The notes beneath the pieces are model-generated. The model ran no database searches, was not told where the DNA came from, and saw only the letters and a program-made list of their open reading frames with translations. A stretch of DNA of 64,000 nt from Tetragonia tetragonoides (Eukaryota > Streptophyta > Magnoliopsida > Caryophyllales > Aizoaceae), in the NCBI GenBank assembly GCA_038025085.1, contig CM076154.1, positions 36,250,501 to 36,314,500 on the forward strand, in the 5' to 3' direction. The translations under genes were made by a program, and so were the position numbers. Positions 57,301 to 64,000 of this stretch are shown in pieces (positions within the stretch are counted from its first letter, which is position 1; each line of letters begins with the position of its first letter).

Positions 57301-60300
57301 TGTGACGTAGGTAATATCTCAAAAATCAGCAGTTGTGTTTGATGCAGTCAGACATCAGAACTTTCCGCTAAAGACATCAGAGATGATGACCGAGTCTTTC
57401 AACTTCAAGGTACAGCTAGCCACTTATCCATGTAACACAGATTCACATCATAATATACCCCAACATGGCAACAAAATGATAAAGACCAGGCATGATCCTC
57501 AACCAGAAACTTCCCCTTCAACAGTTCCATCATCTCCAAATATTTGTGGCAAAGCAAATTTATTACCATAAACGAGATTGATCAAATCCGAAACAGGTAA
57601 ACGGATTGATTTCAATTTTTAAAAAATCTGAACCATGCCAAATTCGTTTAATATATATCTGCTGCTTAAATAAATCACACAGAGCAGTGCGAACCAGCTA
57701 CATTATTAGACATGATAATCTTCATCTATTGATGCATGATGACAATCTAAATAATAAAAGAGAGCCCTAATGGGTCCTTTTTATGTATTCCTGTCATAGA
57801 GTTCGGATTAATATAAACAAGATTTTCCATCACAACTTTTCACAAACCAAATGGAATTACAGCTTATGTTCCCAGGCAAAATGGTACACATTCATTATGG
57901 ATGCATGGGAAATTACATACCTCTAGTTAGGCTTCCTGAACCACCTGCTTGGGGATCAAAGCATTGGCAGATTCTGAAGGGTGGAAAGTGACAGATCGCA
58001 GTGGCCCAGACTCCACTGCCACAATATTGCAGAAGGAAACGAGAGAGGAAAGGGGAAAGTAAGAAGCATAAAGATATCATAACATTACAACTTTTCTTAA
58101 TCGCCAAGAAGATGACTATAGCAACACAAAACTAGATACCTTGACAAGAAATGCTGAGAATGTGCCGCTCATCTGGCAGAGACAAAACCAAAGTAGCTTC
58201 ATATTTTGGACGAATGTTGTCTAAGTTACTATTTGTGATGCGTACATTCTGCGACAGCAAAATCCGAAATGTCCGGGAGAGGGAAAAGAAAAAGGCAACT
58301 GCATTGATCAAATTAAAAAAGGACATAGGGAAGACAACATGCTTCATACCGAAACAATCATATGTAAATTATCTGACGACAGTTCGACCTTCACTTTCTT
58401 TATGTGGCAAAGCACAGCACCATCAGACATCAATTCGAATGCAATATTAGGAATACACTTGAAAGGAACACAATTTCCATATATATCATAACGGGCCACT
58501 GAGAATGGCGGAAAAGCTGAACCTGCCCTGTAAGGAAAAACATAGATGCAAGAGGCCATTAGTTGTTGCAGTGGATCAATATGAAATTCATTCTCATATA
58601 AAGTACTCTACTCCGTGTTATGAGATAGCACTAGACGCTGGAAAACCATTTGCCAAAGCAAACAAAAGCAGCAAGAAAGAGTGAAAGACAATAAAGTCAA
58701 TGAGCAATGAATACCAGTTGGTTGGGCAAAACTGCAGTTACATAGCCAAGTTCACAAAAAACATTGCATGAGCTAACCGGTAAAGATAAAACTAAGCTAC
58801 GATCGAACTAAACTGAAAATGCTTCACTGGAGCATCAAAGTCTGCACAACATAAATGCCCAAAGGCAATATGATAAGTAACTTTTGCTCTAGGCAGTGCA
58901 TTTTGATGCTATCATGTCATATACGTAGACATACTATACATCATATGCTGCATTCAAAATAAAAAACCAGGAAAAGGTTTGGTTCCTCGAGGCACTAGAT
59001 CCTGAAGTAAATCAATACAGCGAACGTTATCCTCTCATAACCAGGCAACCAGCATTGTTCTTGCTTTAAAACACAAGCACATCCAAAATGGACTGCCTCC
59101 TGAAGAAAACATCAATTGCAACATATTCAAAATTGACCAGTGAAGAATAACAAATTGTTACAGCTCCAAAATCCAAATGATAACATGTATACTGAAATAA
59201 TTACATAAAATATGAAAATTCTTCAAGGTATTGCACACAGTTAGATGCATCACATATACTCTTATAACAACCTGATTGCCACCACGGATGTTAAGTTTGT
59301 CAAAAACTTGTCTTAACATGTTTTAAAGTGGGCTTGGGGAATGACTGTAAGATGATCAGTATAAACTTATCATACGCTAGAAAAGGAAAACATATGACTG
59401 ATGACTGGAGATTGGTATTAACATATACGTAACAAGTATAGTTCAAAAACACATATATGTGTAAGTGTAACAAGTAGAACCGTATATCCCCATCACTTCC
59501 GGATCATACGAAGGAAAGGAAGTTTCACAAGAAAGGTTTGACTTTCATTTTAAAGAATGGGCCCGCAAACATGTGGAGTGAACAATACAAAGTCCTCACC
59601 CAGCCCCAACCTGATAATCTTTCCTTTTATTTATTTTTTTAGGGGGGTGTCTGTGTGTGAAAGAGACAAGTCTTCTTTTTTTTGAGTGAAAGAGATAAGT
59701 CTCAAGCCAAACGAATAGCAAGCCTTCAATCATAAAATCGAAACAGCATATCACGCAAACCAGATTTACAACCTGCAAGTGCACCTAAAGATATTCAATT
59801 GGCTAATGTTTTATGAGTTAAATATTCAATCGATATATTAGAAGCATGACCTTTCACCAATGATATTCATACTGAAAACTGAAAAGACCAAAAGGCATCA
59901 GGTATTCTATGCATCTCAGTTAGAGACTTTTGTCCCCTTTAAACCATATGCAATGAACCAATGGTTTATACTGAAAATCTCAAGCCATGTGCTTCATATT
60001 CAACATAGGTGATATGATTGTTTACAAGGAAATCTGAGAATAAAGAGATCTATACCATGACCAGCAGCATACCTCGCAATAAATTTCAGATTTTCGTCAT
60101 CATTTAGGAGTTTCCATTGTTTAACGTTAGGCAAAGCTTTGACCTGCACGCTTATTTCACAACTCGCACCAGCTGACTCTCTCTGTAGAGAAGAAAATCC
60201 AGATTATAAGGTCTTAAGATATAGGATGCAGGATGATTGTTAATACTTAACAGTATAGATAAGTTATCGTATAACATATGGATAGTTGAAATAGCAACAA

Positions 60301-62208
60301 AAGTTTACCACTTACAAGAGAAAATAAGAATGTATACACCCCAGCCTTTTGAAATAAACTTGAGACAGAACCAAGAGAGAAAACGTATAGACCCTGATAT
60401 CCTCGACGTGAAGTATTTGTAACACTCCCTGAATATATCTGCTCATGCTTGCAGGATTTTGTTGCTTCAGCCATAAATTTAATATCCATGCACATCTCAA
60501 AATTGCCCTTTATGATGTATTTTTGATCTAGACCATTAGGCACAGTGCTTGAAGTAAAATTTGAAGGCCGAAGAACAGCAACAACTTCTTTAAGAGACAC
60601 TGATCCAGCAGAAACTGGGCCTCCAGTAGGTAACGCCTAAAAGGTGAATAGTTAACAAATGCAATAAGAATTCAAAGACAATGACCTATGATTGGTTAAA
60701 TAAACAGAGAATTGTCACAGCTTGGTACATCCAGAACTGTATCAGTGATCCTTATTCCTATCTGAAGTTTTAGATACTTGTGTTTAATCTCAGGAGTAGC
60801 ATGAAAATTAAAAGACAAGCCAACTAAAGGAATTTCTCAATAAATGAAATAAAAAAAACCAAACAAAAACAAAAAGAGGAAAAAAAACAACTAAAGTACA
60901 AACCTAGCTTAGTGGTTTAAATTCAATAAATTACTCAGAGGGGGTAAACACCAGTTTTCTACTGTCAAAGAACCGATAACACGTGATACCATAAATTACT
61001 CAAACATTTTGGATAACTGGGCATAATTTTCAGAAAATGTCCATATGGTTTCTTTGATAATGAACAGCCCTATCTTTCTCTAAATTCTTGCAAGTTAAAG
61101 GTGGATGCAGAAGTGGAAGAAGAGGGAGAAAGGGAGGAGGAAGGTGCGAGGACAAAGTTGAAGCTGGTAGAAGCTAGGCGAAACGGGGCCAAAGTAACCT
61201 TTTTCTATATACATTTCCCTGCCAAAAGAAGTTTAAAGTATAAACTCTTACCCCATCAATATATATCTCCTTGCACTGCTTCAGACCTAGTACTTCAATG
61301 GCTGAAGGCCTTTTCGAATTCAGCTTCTCAACTTGACAATTCCATTCATCAAGATCAACAGGAATACACTGCAGTGAGAAGCACCCCATTAATTGCTTAA
61401 TTTGCTTCAGGATTATAACATATGCAAGCAACATGCTAGCAGCTAGCCTCCTTTACATTATATGTGGATAATGCTTCTGTGGACCAAACAATGAAGACAT
61501 AATTTTATAAGGAGGGCACTCTCCACCTTTCCTGAACCCATCACTATTAAAGGCAGAGAAATAGAGCTCCGAAGTTCAAAACGTGAGCCAGAATCATCAA
61601 CTGTAAGCTCACAGTGATCCTGATCAGGGACACCTAATGGCCTGCACAAACCAAGAAGTCAGGATGCATGATAATGACAGAGAAACAGAAGGCTAGAAGA
61701 AAAAATAATTTGAACATACCAGCATATAACACGGGCCTCTCCTGTTATACGGTTTTTTTTTAAGGGGGAGGGAACAAGAAACATAAATGTAGTCAGAATA
61801 TGTAAGGCATATTTCTGCAACAAAAAGAGGGCTTCCACTCCATCACCACCCCCCCCCCCAAAAAAAAGTTGTCTGCAGATGTTAACTGCATCGTTCAACA
61901 AATATTTTGAGCTTTGTGACATTTCCCTAATGCTTACATACATTCTACCCTAAAGCAGCATTCGTGACATTATCAATTAAAGGACAATATATTGCCTAAA
62001 AGTCACTTACCACCTACATCACCTTGAAAGCCTCCAAATACGAAATAATCAATGGTTGCAAAAGTGTTGCTCTTTTGACAACCAGGACAGGCTCACCTTG
62101 ATTCTCTCCCCTCTACTCCAAGATTTTTTGTTCCAGCATATAGATTCGTGAACCCTCACAACTACAATATGAAAATAAACAAGACCAACATATCACACAC
62201 AAGACACA

Positions 62209-62259
<51 letters not shown>

Positions 62260-64000
62260 TACAAATAACGAAAAACAAGATAATCATTCTTCCTGCGCTG
62301 TTGCACATACAATACACTATGAGATTTAACCTGTTTGGCCTAGCTCCCAAAAATTTCAACTTCTCCTCCCACATTTCTCATTGTCCACCAGCCACCACCT
62401 TTTCATCCACTACCACCTCCATCTCCAACTTCTAGAAGTTGAAATAAAGGTAGAACTAGATGGACAAGGTGAAGTTACAAATTGTAGCTTCTACTGCTAG
62501 TCCAATTGTAGCTTTAATTCAACTTCTCTGAAGTTGGAGGTGGAGGCGGGAGTGGAAGAAAAAGGATGGGCAAGAACAAATGTGAGAAGAGAAGTAGAAG
62601 TTGGAAGAAGCTAGGCCAAACGGGCCCTTAGCCATTTTCAGCTAGTAGAGGGAGGGAGAGAGAAACAGAAATATGTAAATAAAGCAAGGAGAAGAAAAAG
62701 GCAAAAAACAAAGACATATACCATCATCTTCTTTACTTTCTGATGTGATGCCAAGTGATTCTTTTGAATTAACAAGCAAAACGGGGTCATCAGTGCTGCA
62801 GGCGAATTCTTCGTCATGCTCACTATGCATCCGGAGAACCCAATCCCGATAGCCTTTTCCCAGTTGTTCAAGTGTCAATTTCTTTCCATCTCTAAGAACT
62901 TTGATTTTCACCTCTACAAGGAATTATCTAACTGAGTCATGTATAATCTACAACATAAACATAATAAACCAACAGAAAATTATCAGAAACTTTCATGAAG
63001 TCACCTTTCTCCTTCTGGATAGGGTTGACACCAAGATCTTTCAAGGCTTTGGTGAAAGGGTTCTGAGGTGCTAGATCAGTCTGTACAGTAAACATACAGA
63101 TACGCATGAGATAATAAACAAAAGGGGGATACACGACTATTGACAAGAACAATCCTTGCAGCATGACTGAATCCCTTCCAAGCTCACTGAAAAGGGATTA
63201 AAAATGCACTACGGTTTTCCTGCAGTTGTTTCTAATTTCCTTCCCAGACCAAAGGGAGTGAAAGAACAAATCTGCAGAGTGGCATGGGAAACTGTGCACA
63301 GAGCTTTTCCAGAAGATGAAACATATCAACTATTCTAGTCCCTTTAAAATTAATAGTAAACTTGCTGAAAATTGTTAGGTTGACAGGTTGTGAACTTCGT
63401 ACACAAACTTTAGACTGCAAGGCCCTTTACTTACATTTATGTACTCATTTACTTTATCAAGGATTATGACAAGTACACCATGGACTGGTTGAGATGTTGC
63501 TGGTTACCTTGTACAGATTTTGAGTTTATAACGAAGATGAACGTCCCTAGGGTAGTATTTTGTAGGGAAATCACAAAGTAAGAAATACGACATAAAGTGA
63601 CATTTAGAAGACGGAATTTTCTTTTAAGGGACCAAACATTTACAAGAATCAAGCAATAAAGAAATAGCTAGCTAAAAAGTTGTTCCTTGCAAACACCAAA
63701 CTGAGCCTGAAGCAATTAAAAAAAAACAGAGATACTGATAGAAAAATAGAAAGGCCAAAATCTTACGTAATTGTCAAAGTGCCAAGAACTAGACAAACAA
63801 GAAACTATGTGAAAATAACAAGATGTCAACAAGACATCAACGATCCAAACTGAAACACTAAACTTGCCAAATTCTCGCAGCCTCTCCCACATTATCTTAC
63901 AAACCAGTGAAAGATGTTTCAAATGAGAAAATTCTGCTCCCTTAATTGAATTCCTTAACGAAGTCCCTCTAGGAATGAAACCATCATTACACAACAGAAA
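51400..64000 (-). CDS. GMI1-like SMC-hinge domain protein, 5' end beyond the window
   Basis: GMI1 is a plant SMC-hinge protein related to animal SMCHD1 and linked to somatic recombination and DNA damage response. Twenty-two exons join in consistent phase: 63005-63080, 62722-62913, 61720-61741, 61527-61641, 61252-61368, 60316-60636, 60073-60182, 58350-58527, 58140-58248, 57945-58015 (or from 57921), 56215-56313, 55574-55640, 55035-55126, 54610-54954, 54262-54441, 53960-54145, 53667-53819, 53360-53465, 52689-52899, 52425-52592, 51875-52195, 51400-51676. Seen: repeated Ig-like units with DIYGN and FDRYGNHV; a linker with two LPETP exon copies; then the hinge ([58 protein letters not shown]). Two introns use GC donors. 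An in-frame frame near 63870-63994 (LCNDGFIPRGTSLRN) is probably another exon with unresolved borders. No start codon is present, so the gene runs off the right edge. Confidence 0.85.
61095..61200. mobile_element. MITE arm fragment related to 62326-62632
   Basis: The run 'gtagaagctaggcgaaacgg' ending 'ggcc' and the preceding 'gaagaagaggga'-type purine tract match the right arm of the MITE at 62326-62632. The other arm is not evident. Confidence 0.45.
62212..62253. repeat. CA microsatellite
   Basis: An uninterrupted (CA)n run of about 21 dinucleotides within an intron of the GMI1-like gene. Confidence 0.95.
62326..62632. mobile_element. MITE with 'gtttggcctagct' inverted ends
   Basis: The left end reads tgtttggcctagctccc and the right end agctaggccaaacgggccc. 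The arms continue inverted through 'aacttctcctccca' and the 'gaagttggaggtggaggcgg' part. About 300 bp, non-coding, in an intron of the GMI1-like gene. TTA follows the right end, but the left target site is unclear. Confidence 0.65.

Noticed and set aside
61980..62110. Possible extra GMI1-like exon (EPVLVVKRATLLQPL...)
   Set aside because: It has an open frame but breaks the phase between the well-supported flanking exons, which the 22-nt exon satisfies.
1..64000. CRISPR array, prokaryotic operon, integrated virus or organelle DNA insert
   Set aside because: No spaced short repeats, no operon-like gene packing, no capsid or viral polymerase frames, and no recognisable plastid or mitochondrial genes.

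Overview
This is nuclear DNA from a flowering plant, most likely a eudicot; I cannot place it more precisely. The base composition is AT-rich. Genes are split by many introns with plant-type splice sites, and the proteins are plant families (SINAT, WRC-domain JMJ25-type demethylase, DMS3, GMI1). Introns and spacers are full of plant transposon and SINE relics. All five recognisable protein-coding host genes lie on the minus strand; a tRNA-Gln gene lies on the plus strand. I built exon models by hand from splice sites, reading-frame phase and protein-family similarity.

Layout from left to right. 696-3035 is a GC-richer tandem satellite with a unit of about 312 bp. 3036-5199 is non-coding and holds a complete Tourist-type MITE (4252-4548). 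5200-9372 is a three-exon SINAT-type RING E3 ubiquitin ligase; a four-copy repeat of about 155 bp lies just upstream of its start codon. 11020-16129 is an almost intact-length Mutator-like element of the FAR1 class, with long inverted ends, a 9-bp target duplication, a frameshifted transposase and a near-perfect 444-bp internal duplication. 17729-26302 is a 14-exon mitochondrial ClpX unfoldase gene whose 573-residue frame is fully intact. 29275-40577 is a KDM3/JMJ25-like histone H3K9 demethylase gene with WRC, AT-hook, RING-like and JmjC parts. Its catalytic core is conserved, but the AT-hook exon has three in-frame stops and the JmjC region a one-base frameshift. 41313-41604 is a foldback Mutator-type MITE. 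42055-42126 is tRNA-Gln(CUG).

42666-49922 is DMS3, the SMC-hinge protein of the RNA-directed DNA methylation pathway. 51400 to the right edge is a GMI1-like SMC-hinge protein gene cut by the window end.

DMS3 and the GMI1-like gene stand head-to-tail on one strand. They share the hinge domain, the same run of intron phases and one hinge exon of identical length (321 nt). This suggests DMS3 arose by duplication of the GMI1 3' part, with the arrangement preserved here. It is the most interesting gene-level observation in the window. The remaining findings are splicing oddities (three GC-AG introns, a 22-nt microexon, a stop codon beside alternative donors), broken frames in the demethylase gene, and well-delimited mobile elements. 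I found no CRISPR array, no operon-like cassette and nothing that amounts to a wholly new system.
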